Shown piece by piece: positions 25,905 through 34,609 of a stretch of 64,000 nucleotides of DNA; the first letter of the stretch is position 1; every line of letters begins with the position of its first letter. This stretch comes from Flavobacterium sp. JAD_PAG50586_2. GTDB taxonomy: Bacteria > Bacteroidota > Bacteroidia > Flavobacteriales > Flavobacteriaceae. The notes under the pieces are model-generated. The model was not told the DNA's origin. It did no database searches and worked only from the letters and a program-made list of their open reading frames with translations. Location: positions 558,001 through 622,000 of the forward strand of contig CP096136.1 of NCBI GenBank assembly GCA_023213215.1, read 5' to 3'. The position numbers were made by a program, and so were the translations under genes.

Positions 25905-26894
25905 TTGAAAACACGTATTGCTATCAATGGTTTTGGGAGAATTGGACGTAATTTATTTCGTCTATTGTTAAACCATCCTTCAATTGAGGTTGTTGCCATC
26001 AATGACATTGCTGACAATAAAACGATGGCACATCTGATAAAATACGACAGCATTCATGGAGTTTTACCTTCTGCTGTTTCTTTTGATGATAAATCGATAA
26101 TTGTTGGCGGGAAACATTATTCGTTTTTCCATGAAAAAGAAATCAATAACCTGAATTGGAATGACGTGGATATTGTAATTGAAAGTACTGGAAAATACAG
26201 CTCATTTGCAGACATCAACAAACACATTCTGGCCGGAGCCAAAAAAGTAATCCTCTCCGCTCCTTCTGAAGTTCCCGAAATCAAAACGGTTGTCCTTGGC
26301 GTTAACGAAAATATTTTAGACGGAAGCGAAAAAATAGTTTCCAACGCCAGCTGTACTACCAACAATGCTGCACCAATGATAAAAGTTATTAACGAACTTT
26401 GCGGCATCGAACAGGCTTATATTACAACTGTACACTCGTACACCACCGATCAAAGCCTGCATGACCAACCTCATAAGGATTTACGCCGTGCCCGTGGAGC
26501 CAGCCAAAGTATTGTTCCAACGACAACCGGTGCAGCAAAAGCACTGACCAAAATATTTCCGGATATGGAAGGAAAAATTGGCGGAAGCGGCATTCGTGTT
26601 CCTGTTCCGGATGGTTCTTTAACAGATATTACCTGCTACGTAAAGAAAGAAGTAACAATTACTGAAATCAATGAAGCCTTTAAGAAAGCTTCGATTACAA
26701 ACCTTAAAGGAATACTAGATTATACGGAAGACCCAATAGTTTCTGTAGACATTATCGGAAATACCAATTCGTGCCTTTTTGATGCGCAACTGACTTCGGT
26801 TATAGGAAAAATGGTAAAAGTTGTAGGCTGGTATGATAACGAAATTGGGTATTCATCCCGAATTATTGACCTAATTCTTTTGTTAAAAAAATAA
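25905..26894 (+). CDS. gap: Type I glyceraldehyde-3-phosphate dehydrogenase
   Basis: 329 residues. The start is TTG at 25905, giving MKTRIAINGFGRIGRN, the expected Rossmann N-terminus. The catalytic cysteine is in SNASCTTNNAAPM, with the histidine in TTVHSYTTDQ. Substrate-binding GSGIRVPVPDGS and the C-terminal GWYDNEIGYS are intact. It oxidises glyceraldehyde 3-phosphate with NAD in glycolysis or, in reverse, gluconeogenesis. The 31-base gap after lipA consists of near-repeats of ATTACGAATT, a low-complexity linker often seen between flavobacterial genes. Confidence 0.95.
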   Translation: MKTRIAINGFGRIGRNLFRLLLNHPSIEVVAINDIADNKTMAHLIKYDSIHGVLPSAVSFDDKSIIVGGKHYSFFHEKEINNLNWNDVDIVIESTGKYSSFADINKHILAGAKKVILSAPSEVPEIKTVVLGVNENILDGSEKIVSNASCTTNNAAPMIKVINELCGIEQAYITTVHSYTTDQSLHDQPHKDLRRARGASQSIVPTTTGAAKALTKIFPDMEGKIGGSGIRVPVPDGSLTDITCYVKKEVTITEINEAFKKASITNLKGILDYTEDPIVSVDIIGNTNSCLFDAQLTSVIGKMVKVVGWYDNEIGYSSRIIDLILLLKK

Positions 26895-26939
26895 TTTAAC
26901 TACATTTAGCATCCCTATTTTTCTATTTGGGATACAAAA

Positions 26940-29106
26940 ATGAAGTGGATTTGGATTTTAATATTTATTCCTATTGTCCTGTTTGGGCAAAAAAATCAAC
27001 TAAAGAGGTTGACAGTACAGCCTATTTCATTCAGTTGGCCAACTTCAACAAAAAAACCAACAACTATAAATCTTCGCTGGCATTTTCTCAAAAAGCCTAC
27101 AATTTTGCCAAACTCAATAATGATACTAAGGGAAAAGGCGACGCATTATTTTCGTTAGGCACGAGTTATTTTGAGTTAAAGAAAATGAATGACGCTATTG
27201 AAACTTTTCAAAAAAGTGCCGATTCGTATAGCCAACTCGCCCCTTCAACTGACTATGCGCTTTGTTATTATAATATCGGACTCTGTTATATGAGTTTGGA
27301 AGAATTTGCAAAAGCGGAAGTCAATTTTGATAAAGCACAATCTATTTATGACATTCTTAAAATTGACACTTCCCAGTTTTTGAATTTGCAGAAAGGGATT
27401 TTATATCAAAACAATGGGAAGACGGATTTGGCTTATAAATTGTTCAATGAAATCATTTCTAAGGATGATTCGAAAGATATCTTTAAAACCAAGGCTCAGG
27501 CATTGTATCAATTAGGAACAATAGAGGAAAGACAGAATCACAATAATCTGGCTGTAAACTATCTAACCAGAGCGCTAACATTAAGTACTAAAGACAAAAA
27601 TTTAGACCAAAAAGCAAAAATACTACTCGATTTGAGCGTAGTTTATGAAAAACTCCTCGACTTAAAAAAATCGCATAATTACCTAAAAGCACATTTGGCC
27701 CTAAAAGACAGCATTCTGCATCTGAACAATATAAAACTGGATGTTAATGACTACGTTGATTTTAAGGAAAGTGAGAGATTGAAAGAGATCGACCGAATGA
27801 CAAAGGAAAACGATGCCCAACAGAAAACCAACAAATTTGCTAAGCTTATCAGTATTTTGGCGATTGCCCTGATAACTATTTTGTCGCTTTTGAGTTTGTC
27901 CCTTTATAAAAACAACATCATCCGAACGCAATCCAATAACACTTTAAAGGAGAAAAATTTTGAATTGCAGATTGCTAAAGACAATGCAGAAAAAGCCTCA
28001 AAAGCCAGGGCAGAATTCCTTTCAACCGTAAGCCACGAGCTTCGAACACCGCTGAATGCCATCAATGGGATTACGCATTTATTGATAGAGGACAATCCAA
28101 AAGAGAATCAGCTGCATTATTTAAATTCATTGAAGTTCTCAGGAAATTACCTTTTGACATTCATCAATGAAATTTTGGAAATCAACCGTATCGAATCCAA
28201 TAATATCGAAATTGAATATATTGATTTCAACATCAAGCAATTGTTATTGGATATCAAAAATTCGATGACAGAAATTGCGTCGAACAACAACAATAGGTTT
28301 GTCTTGGAAATCGACGAAAATGTCCCTGAAATGCTACTTGGCGATCCAACAAAATTATCACAGATATTCATTAACCTAATCAATAACGCCTTGAAATTTA
28401 CTCAAAATGGCGAAGTAAAGGTTATCGCGAGGTTAGTGGAAAGCGGAGAGGATTATTCTAGGATTAACTTTGCGATCAGCGACACGGGAATTGGAATTCC
28501 AGAAGACAAGCAGGAAACTATTTTTGAAAGTTTTTCGCAAGGTTCGATTGAAATCAACCGTAAATATGGCGGAACCGGATTAGGATTGACCATCGTTAAG
28601 AAAATAGTCGACTTATTGGGTGGTGAAATCAACTTAGAAAGTGAAGTTGGCGTTGGAACTACTTTTGATTTTGAATTGAATCTCTTTAACGGAACTAAAG
28701 AAATCGTAATCGAGAAAAATAAATTATATTCAGATGATACCTTAAAAGAGAAAAGTATTTTGGTGGTTGAGGACAATAAGATCAACCAGATGATAACCAA
28801 AAAATGCTGGAGAAAAAAGACATCAAATGCTTTATCATCGACAACGGAGAAGAAGCCGTTGAAATGCTGAGCAAGGAAAATCAGTTTGATTTGGTGCTGA
28901 TGGATGTGCATTTACCCGGAATAAACGGTACAATTGCAACGCAGAAAATACGTGAATTTGACGCCAAAAAACCAATCATAGCACTAACCGCCATTTCATT
29001 GAATGAAAACCGCGAAATGCTGTTGTCGTTTGGTATGACTGACGTAATCACCAAACCATTTGAACCGGAAAATTTCTATAGGGTTATTGCTAATAACCTG
29101 GTTTAA
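26940..29106 (+). CDS. TPR-containing hybrid histidine kinase with receiver domain, frameshifted twice
   Basis: The ATG at 26940 encodes a signal peptide (MKWIWILIFIPIVLFGQ) that is out of frame with the rest; one more A in the A7 run 26989-26995 joins it. One more A in the A6 run 28799-28804 joins the kinase to its receiver. The restored protein has about 722 residues: periplasmic TPR repeats (about 35-230), a coiled linker, one transmembrane helix (about 300-323), HisKA with SHELRTPLNAI (His about 366), the HATPase with G1 DTGIGIP and G2 GGTGLGLTIVKKIV, and a C-terminal receiver with VEDN and the phospho-aspartate in LVLMDVHLP. TPR-type sensors of this kind are common in Bacteroidetes; the signal is unknown. 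It converges on punA with a 4-base overlap. Confidence 0.88.
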
Positions 29107-29918
29107 AACTGCTTAATCAATTCCCTGATTAATTCCCTTACTTGCGGTTCTGCTTTGGCTGCAGCTTTTAAAACTTCATCATGGCTTACATCTTCCATAG
29201 CCGTTTCAGCATCGCCCATATCGGTAATAACAGACAATCCAAAACATTCAATTCCCATATGACGCGCAACGATTACTTCAGGAACGGTTGACATTCCAAC
29301 GCAGTCGGCACCGAGTATTTTCACCATTTTATATTCGGCAAACGTTTCGAATGTTGGACCTTGTAAACCAAGATAAACTCCATCATGCACAGTAATATTA
29401 TTCTCCGCCGCAATTGATTTTACTTTCTCAATCATCGCTTTATTATAAGCTTCATTCATATTTAAAAATCGCGGACCAAAACGTTCGTCATTTTTTCCCC
29501 TTAACGGATGCTCCGGAAACATATTGACATGGTCCTTAATAATCACAACGGAACCCACTTCATAATTTGGATTAACGCCGCCGGAAGCATTGGAAACAAC
29601 CAATTTGGTTACACCAAGGTACTTCATCACGCGAACCGGAAACGTTACCTGTTTCATGTCGTAACCTTCATAGAAATGAAAACGACCCTGCATGGCCATT
29701 ACTTTCTTCCCGCCAATGGTTCCAAAAACCAAAGCACCTTTATGGCCCTGAACCGTTGAAACCGGAAAATTTGGGATTTCATTATAAGGTAATGTAAATT
29801 CAATATTGATATCATCAGTAAAACTTCCTAATCCAGAACCAAGGATAACTCCGTACTCTGGCGTAAAATTGGTTTTCTCTTTAATATAATTAACGGTTTC
29901 CTGTACGAGTTCCCACAT
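29103..29918 (-). CDS. punA: Purine nucleoside phosphorylase
   Basis: 271 residues of the trimeric, high-molecular-weight-purine class. Visible motifs are GVILGSGLGSF (phosphate loop), GHKGALVFGT, MQGRFHFYEGY, VVSNASGGVNP and VGMSTVPEVIVARHMG. It splits inosine and guanosine with phosphate into base and ribose 1-phosphate for purine salvage. Its start lies inside the end of lpxK (29-base overlap), so the two genes are co-transcribed despite unrelated roles. Confidence 0.94.
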   Translation of the reverse strand: MWELVQETVNYIKEKTNFTPEYGVILGSGLGSFTDDINIEFTLPYNEIPNFPVSTVQGHKGALVFGTIGGKKVMAMQGRFHFYEGYDMKQVTFPVRVMKYLGVTKLVVSNASGGVNPNYEVGSVVIIKDHVNMFPEHPLRGKNDERFGPRFLNMNEAYNKAMIEKVKSIAAENNITVHDGVYLGLQGPTFETFAEYKMVKILGADCVGMSTVPEVIVARHMGIECFGLSVITDMGDAETAMEDVSHDEVLKAAAKAEPQVRELIRELIKQF

Positions 29919-30909
29919 AGTTTAATATAATTTGGTCAAAAGCTTTTTGGTTTGCCACCAATTGGCTCTTTATTGGTAAATAAAATAATTGCTTTTTTAA
30001 AATTTGAGCATCCAAACGTACAAAATCTTTTTCAGATGTAATGATGATTTTATCATTGGCTGTATTTTTAATGCCTGTAATTTCGCTTTGGGTGAATTCA
30101 TGATGGTCGTCAAAAGACATAATTTCATCACTTCCTGACTGCAAATAATCGAAAAAGGGCTTGGGCTTCGCAATTCCCGCCAGCAGTATTTTTGAAGTTG
30201 ATTTTATTTCGCTTACCGCTATGCTTTCAGATTCACTATACACTTTATCATCATAGGCAACGGTACTAAAAAAAATAGGTAAATCCAGTCCTATTTTATC
30301 CTTAATCGCTTCCTGTTCCTGTAAACTTATATTTGACGGGCATTTAGTTACTATAATTACGTTCGCCCTTTTGGCTCCATTGCTGCTTTCGCGAAGATTT
30401 CCTGTTGGCAGAATGAAATCATCACAGAACAAATCTCCGTAAGAAGTAAGTAAAATATAAAAACCAGCTTTTACTTTTCGGTGTTGAAAAGCATCGTCTA
30501 ATAATATAATTTCAGGCTTTTGCGTTTGACTCAGTAATTTTTCTATTCCGTTTTTTCTGTCAGCATCAACAGCAACCTGAATATTGGGGAACTTTTTAAA
30601 ATACTGGAAAGGTTCGTCGCCTAAAATTTCAGCATTCGAATCGGTATTAGCCAAAACAAAACCTTCTGATTTCCTTTTATAGCCACGACTTAGGGTTGCC
30701 ACCTTATAATTAGGGGAAAGCAATCGGATTAAATACTCAACCTGAGGTGTTTTTCCCGTTCCGCCAACACTCAAATTTCCTACAGCGATCACTGGAATGG
30801 GAAAGGAATACGATTTTAATATACCTTTATCATAAAGATAATTTCTTAAAGAAGTGATAAAACCATACAATATGGCAAATGGAAAGAGTAATTTTCGCAA
30901 CAAATTCAT
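29890..30909 (-). CDS. lpxK: Tetraacyldisaccharide 4'-kinase
   Basis: 339 residues. An N-terminal hydrophobic segment (LLFPFAILYGFITSLRNYLY) attaches it to the inner membrane. The Walker A loop is GNLSVGGTGKTP, followed by ATLSRGYKRKS, GDEPFQYF and LLDDAFQHRKV, all LpxK hallmarks. It adds the 4'-phosphate to the lipid A disaccharide. With kdsA and a conserved LptF/G permease in the same window this confirms a lipopolysaccharide- or lipooligosaccharide-bearing outer membrane. Confidence 0.95.
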   Translation of the reverse strand: MNLLRKLLFPFAILYGFITSLRNYLYDKGILKSYSFPIPVIAVGNLSVGGTGKTPQVEYLIRLLSPNYKVATLSRGYKRKSEGFVLANTDSNAEILGDEPFQYFKKFPNIQVAVDADRKNGIEKLLSQTQKPEIILLDDAFQHRKVKAGFYILLTSYGDLFCDDFILPTGNLRESSNGAKRANVIIVTKCPSNISLQEQEAIKDKIGLDLPIFFSTVAYDDKVYSESESIAVSEIKSTSKILLAGIAKPKPFFDYLQSGSDEIMSFDDHHEFTQSEITGIKNTANDKIIITSEKDFVRLDAQILKKQLFYLPIKSQLVANQKAFDQIILNYVGTRTGNR

Positions 30910-30930
30910 AAAACGAAAGTAACGATTTTT

Positions 30931-30938
30931 TATCTTTG
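30931..30938 (+). promoter_or_regulatory. Promoter -7 element TATCTTTG for the 30968 operon
   Basis: TATCTTTG exactly matches TAnnTTTG and is 29 bases before the ATG at 30968, within the short divergent gap to lpxK. Confidence 0.55.
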
Positions 30939-30967
30939 ATTGAAAATATTCTATTCCAACTAAACAA

Positions 30968-31537
30968 ATGAGACAATCTTATTTTAAAATACTGCTGGCA
31001 TTTTTGCTTATTTCGCCCGTAGCTTTCGCACAGGATGCCGACAATGCTGCTATTTTGAAAATAATCTTTAGCAAATATTACAAAAATGAAAAAGTCATCG
31101 CAAAAGGCAGACTTCAGCTGCTGAGTTTTTACTGCAAAAAAGCACCCAATAATGAAGAAGTGCTCGAAGTAATATCCAAAAACGAATTACTTAAAAAGAA
31201 TGCAGCCGAAATCAAAAAACAAATCGTCATCACTATCGACGAAGATTGGTCTGCCGCTTATAACATCTTATTCGACAACCAAAATCAATACCTGAAAAGC
31301 AAGGTTAATGCCTGTTTGTCTTTTGAAGAATACAAGGTAGTTTCCGATCGCTATGGTGAAAACAACCAGCGGTTAATGATTGTCAACAAACCGATTTATT
31401 TTGCCAATGATAATTTTGCTTTGGTAAAAATTGCCTTTTACCGAAACATCGAACACAACAGCGGAAGCTTTATGTTATTAGAAAAAATTAATGGCGTGTG
31501 GACAGTAAAGGAATATTTAAACGAGTGGGCAACATAA
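30968..31537 (+). CDS. Exported protein of unknown function
   Basis: 189 residues with a signal peptide (MRQSYFKILLAFLLISPVAFAQD). The mature part is mixed helix and strand (IFSKYYKNEKVIAKGRLQLLSFYCKKAP, DEDWSAAYNILFD, ALVKIAFYRNIEHNSGSFMLLEKING) with the end WTVKEYLNEWAT. I know no motif in it. It is the first gene of a three-gene operon; the Nif3-like gene begins 2 bases after its stop. Such a tight link between a periplasmic protein and a cytoplasmic metal protein is not explained. Confidence 0.75.
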   Translation: MRQSYFKILLAFLLISPVAFAQDADNAAILKIIFSKYYKNEKVIAKGRLQLLSFYCKKAPNNEEVLEVISKNELLKKNAAEIKKQIVITIDEDWSAAYNILFDNQNQYLKSKVNACLSFEEYKVVSDRYGENNQRLMIVNKPIYFANDNFALVKIAFYRNIEHNSGSFMLLEKINGVWTVKEYLNEWAT

Positions 31538-31539
31538 AT

Positions 31540-32634
31540 ATGAAGATAAAAGAAATACTCTCAATCCTTGAAGAAATGGTACCTTTGGCTTACGCCGAAG
31601 ATTTTGATAATGTTGGCCTACTTATCGGAAATCAGGAAAATGACGCCACCGGAATTTTGGTCTGCCACGACGCTTTGGAATCTGTAATAGATGAAGCGTT
31701 AGCCAAAAAGTGTAATCTTGTAGTGTGCTTCCATCCCATTATTTTTTCAGGTCTTAAAAAGATCACAGGCAAAAATTATGTAGAGCGTTCTGTACTGAAA
31801 GCCATCAAAAATGACATTGCTATTTACGCCGTACACACCGCATTAGACAATCATAAAGAAGGCGTGAATAAGATCTTTTCTGATGCTTTGGGTTTGATAA
31901 ATGCTAAGATTTTGGTTCCGAAACAAAACTTCATCCAAAAACTAATTACCTATACTATTCCCGAAAATACAGAAACATTGCGTAACGCCTTATTTGAAGC
32001 AGGCGCAGGTAAAATTGGCAATTATGAAGATTGCAGTTTCAACTCCAAAGGCATCGGAACATACATGGGCAATGAAGACAGCAATCCTGAAATTGGCAAT
32101 CGCTTTGAATTTGTAGAGAATGAGGAAATAAAGATTGAAGTTACATTTGAGAAACATTTGCAAAGTAAAATCCTGAAAGCTTTGTTTACCAATCACGTTT
32201 ATGAAGAAGTGGCTTATGAAATTTACGATCTGCAAAATTCACATCAAAATATTGGCCTTGGAATGATTGGCGAACTGCAACATGCAATGAATGAAATCGA
32301 GTTTTTAAATTTCTTAAAAGATAAAATGCAGTGTGGTGGAATCCGTCACAGCACGTTATTGGGAAAACCCATTAAAAAAGTCGCCGTCCTTGGCGGATCG
32401 GGAAGCTTTGCTATTAAGAACGCTATTCACGCAAAAGCTGACATATATTTAACCTCAGATTTAAAGTACCATAACTTCTACGAAGCTGAAAACCAGATTA
32501 TTTTAGCTGACATTGGGCACTTTGAAAGTGAAAGATTTACAAAAAATTATATTGTTGATTTTCTTAAGAAAAAAATCCCTAATTTTGCAGTCAATTTTTC
32601 GGAAGAAAATACAAATCCTGTTAAGTACTTATAA
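31540..32634 (+). CDS. Nif3-like dinuclear metal centre protein (YbgI/YqfO family)
   Basis: 364 residues from the ATG at 31540 (MKIKEILSILEEMVPL); an in-frame ATG at 31498 lies inside the upstream gene. The long form has a PII-like insert (LITYTIPENTETLRNALFEAGAG ... HPVYE-like HVYEEVAYEIYDL). Metal ligands are visible in VCFHPIIFSGLKK, YAVHTALDN, and the C-terminal LADIGHFESERF. The family forms toroidal hexamers with two metals; no reaction is firmly established, although the name GTP cyclohydrolase I type 2 is used. The next gene follows 3 bases later. Confidence 0.9.
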   Translation: MKIKEILSILEEMVPLAYAEDFDNVGLLIGNQENDATGILVCHDALESVIDEALAKKCNLVVCFHPIIFSGLKKITGKNYVERSVLKAIKNDIAIYAVHTALDNHKEGVNKIFSDALGLINAKILVPKQNFIQKLITYTIPENTETLRNALFEAGAGKIGNYEDCSFNSKGIGTYMGNEDSNPEIGNRFEFVENEEIKIEVTFEKHLQSKILKALFTNHVYEEVAYEIYDLQNSHQNIGLGMIGELQHAMNEIEFLNFLKDKMQCGGIRHSTLLGKPIKKVAVLGGSGSFAIKNAIHAKADIYLTSDLKYHNFYEAENQIILADIGHFESERFTKNYIVDFLKKKIPNFAVNFSEENTNPVKYL

Positions 32635-32637
32635 AAT

Positions 32638-33417
32638 ATGGCGACTACAAAAGAACTAAATGTTGAAGACAAATTAAGAGCTATCTACGACCTTCAGATC
32701 ATAGATACAAGAATTGATGAAATCAGAAATGTAAGAGGCGAACTGCCTTTAGAAGTGGAAGATTTAGAGGATGAAGTTACTGGTTTGAGCACTCGTTTAG
32801 ACAAATTAAAATCTGATTTGGTTTCTATTGAAGAACAAATCAAAACCAAAAAAAATGCTATTGATGAACATCAGGTAGCAATAAAAAAATACACAACGCA
32901 ACAAAAAGACGTTCGTAACAACAGAGAATTTAACTCCCTGACAAAGGAAGTAGAATTCCAGGAATTGGAAATTCAATTGGCTGAAAAACAAATCAAGGAA
33001 CTAAAAGCTTCTATCGACCACAAAAAAGAGGTTATCGCAAGTTCTAAGGAAAAATTAGACCAAAAAACATCTCACCTAAAACATAAAAAAGCGGAACTAA
33101 GCGATATCATGTCTGAAACCCAAAAGGAAGAAAGCTTCCTAATGGAAAAATCAGCAGAGTTTGAAGCACTAATCGAAGAAAGATTATTAGCTGCTTACAA
33201 AAGAATCCGTTCCAGCGTTCGTAATGGTTTAGCAGTGGTATCTATTGAGCGTGGCGCTTCTGCCGGTTCGTTCTTTACTATTCCACCACAAACACAGGTA
33301 GAGATTGCTGCCAGAAAGAAAATCATCACCGATGAGCATTCAGGAAGGATCTTAGTGGATGCTTCACTAGCAGAAGAAGAAAGAGAGAAAATGCAGGCAT
33401 TATTTGCTAACCTATAA
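32638..33417 (+). CDS. Coiled-coil C4 zinc-ribbon family protein lacking the zinc cysteines
   Basis: 259 residues. Residues 10-180 form a long antiparallel coiled coil with the conserved QQKDVRNNREFNSLTKEVE turn, as in CT398/HP0958-type proteins. The C-terminal ribbon is recognisable (RGASAGSFFTIPPQTQVEI ... DEHSGRILVD), but all four cysteines are replaced (Ala/Ser in the first knuckle; Asp/Ser in the second). The fold is probably kept without metal. Related proteins bind RNA or sigma-54; the role here is unknown. Last gene of the operon with the Nif3-like protein; a terminator follows. Confidence 0.85.
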   Translation: MATTKELNVEDKLRAIYDLQIIDTRIDEIRNVRGELPLEVEDLEDEVTGLSTRLDKLKSDLVSIEEQIKTKKNAIDEHQVAIKKYTTQQKDVRNNREFNSLTKEVEFQELEIQLAEKQIKELKASIDHKKEVIASSKEKLDQKTSHLKHKKAELSDIMSETQKEESFLMEKSAEFEALIEERLLAAYKRIRSSVRNGLAVVSIERGASAGSFFTIPPQTQVEIAARKKIITDEHSGRILVDASLAEEEREKMQALFANL

Positions 33418-33424
33418 TATACTA

Positions 33425-33449
33425 ATCCCGATATTCTCGGGATTTTTTT
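33425..33449 (+). terminator. Hairpin terminator of the Nif3-like operon
   Basis: ATCCCGA (33425-33431), loop TATTC, TCGGGAT (33437-33443), then a T7 run ending at 33449. Confidence 0.85.
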
Positions 33450-34289
33450 ATGCAGAAAATTCAATTCTTTATCATCACAAAATCAATTGGGGCTTACCTC
33501 AACCTGCTTAGCTTCTCCAATCTCGAAAAGGCTAAAATGAAAGCCTACAGGCTCTTTAGCAATCCTAGAAAAGGCAGGCTGAGAAAAGAACAGTTACCCA
33601 AAACACTTCAAAGTGCTACGTTGGAAACTTTTCAATATGATGGCGAAAATTTCCAGACATACATTTGGCAAGGCAACGAAGAAATCATTCTTCTCGTTCA
33701 CGGTTGGGAAAGCAACGCCTCACGCTGGAAAAAACTACTCCACTACCTAAAACCCTTAGGCAAAACCATAATAGCCATTGATGCTCCGGCACACGGACTC
33801 AGCGATGGAAGGGAATTTAATGCCCCAAAATATGCCGAGTGCATTAACGTCTTAACTCAAAAATACCAACCCAAAATTGTAATCGGGCATTCAGTCGGCG
33901 GAGCAGCAATTTCTTTCTATCTCAACAAATACAAAAATCCGGCAATCGAAAAAGTAATCCTGCTCGGAGCACCTTCCGATTTTAAGATCCTGAGTGATAA
34001 TTTCGTAAAACTGCTGAGTTTAAACAAAAAAATAAAAGCCGAACTCGAAGCCTATTATTTCAAGAAATTCAACATCCATATCGATGATTTTGCCGGACAT
34101 AAATTTGCCGAAAACTTTCCACAAAAAGCATTCATCTCACACGATACCGAAGACAACGTCGTCCTCATCGACGAAGGCCGCAAGTACGCCAGCACTTGGA
34201 AAGACGCAACTTATGTCGAAACAAACGGCTTAGGACACAGTATGCACGATGCTGATTTGTATCAAAAGATTGTTGATTTTATTAAATAG
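33450..34289 (+). CDS. Alpha/beta hydrolase
   Basis: 279 residues from the ATG at 33450, which touches the T run of the upstream terminator; a start at 33537 (MKAYRLFSNPRKGR) would remove a short hydrophobic N-terminus and is an alternative. The fold is clear: oxyanion loop LLVHGWESNASRW, DAPAHGLSDG, nucleophile elbow VIGHSVGGAAI with the catalytic serine, a lid region, and the late histidine in NGLGHSMHD. The acid is probably in AFISHDTEDNVV. An esterase- or lipase-like reaction is likely; the substrate is not readable. Confidence 0.87.
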   Translation: MQKIQFFIITKSIGAYLNLLSFSNLEKAKMKAYRLFSNPRKGRLRKEQLPKTLQSATLETFQYDGENFQTYIWQGNEEIILLVHGWESNASRWKKLLHYLKPLGKTIIAIDAPAHGLSDGREFNAPKYAECINVLTQKYQPKIVIGHSVGGAAISFYLNKYKNPAIEKVILLGAPSDFKILSDNFVKLLSLNKKIKAELEAYYFKKFNIHIDDFAGHKFAENFPQKAFISHDTEDNVVLIDEGRKYASTWKDATYVETNGLGHSMHDADLYQKIVDFIK

Positions 34290-34320
34290 AAGCAGAACAT
34301 TTTTCCATTTTAGAACAGTC

Positions 34321-34425
34321 GTCCCGCTATCTGTTCCAATCTGTCATTGCGAGGGGACGAAGCAATCTCATCACGCCTACCTTCGCAATGACAGGATTTC
34401 CACTCCTATCGGGGCTAGCGAGCTC
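34321..34425. repeat. REP-like nested palindromic element, copy 2
   Basis: Flanks match copy 1 (GTCCCGCTATC at 34321-34331; ATCGGGGCTAGCGA at 34408-34421), but the centre is a different hairpin: CTGTCATTGCGAGG (34341-34354) pairs with CCTTCGCAATGACAG (34380-34394). The flanks are themselves loosely complementary, so one hairpin is nested in another. It lies in the 320-base gap before cphA; the rest of that gap holds AT-rich sequence without a gene. Confidence 0.7.
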
Positions 34426-34609
34426 GTTATTATCCGTTTCGGCTTTCCTCAATCTTCCTTCCTCCTATCTTAAAAATCTGAAAATCAAGACTACTTCCAA
34501 TACAGCCTTACTTTTTTGTCATTTCTGTAAAAAAATTTCATTCCGACAATAAAAATTTCCTATTTTTAACAAAATCATTACTAATTACTTTTACCAATTA
34601 TTCCTAATC

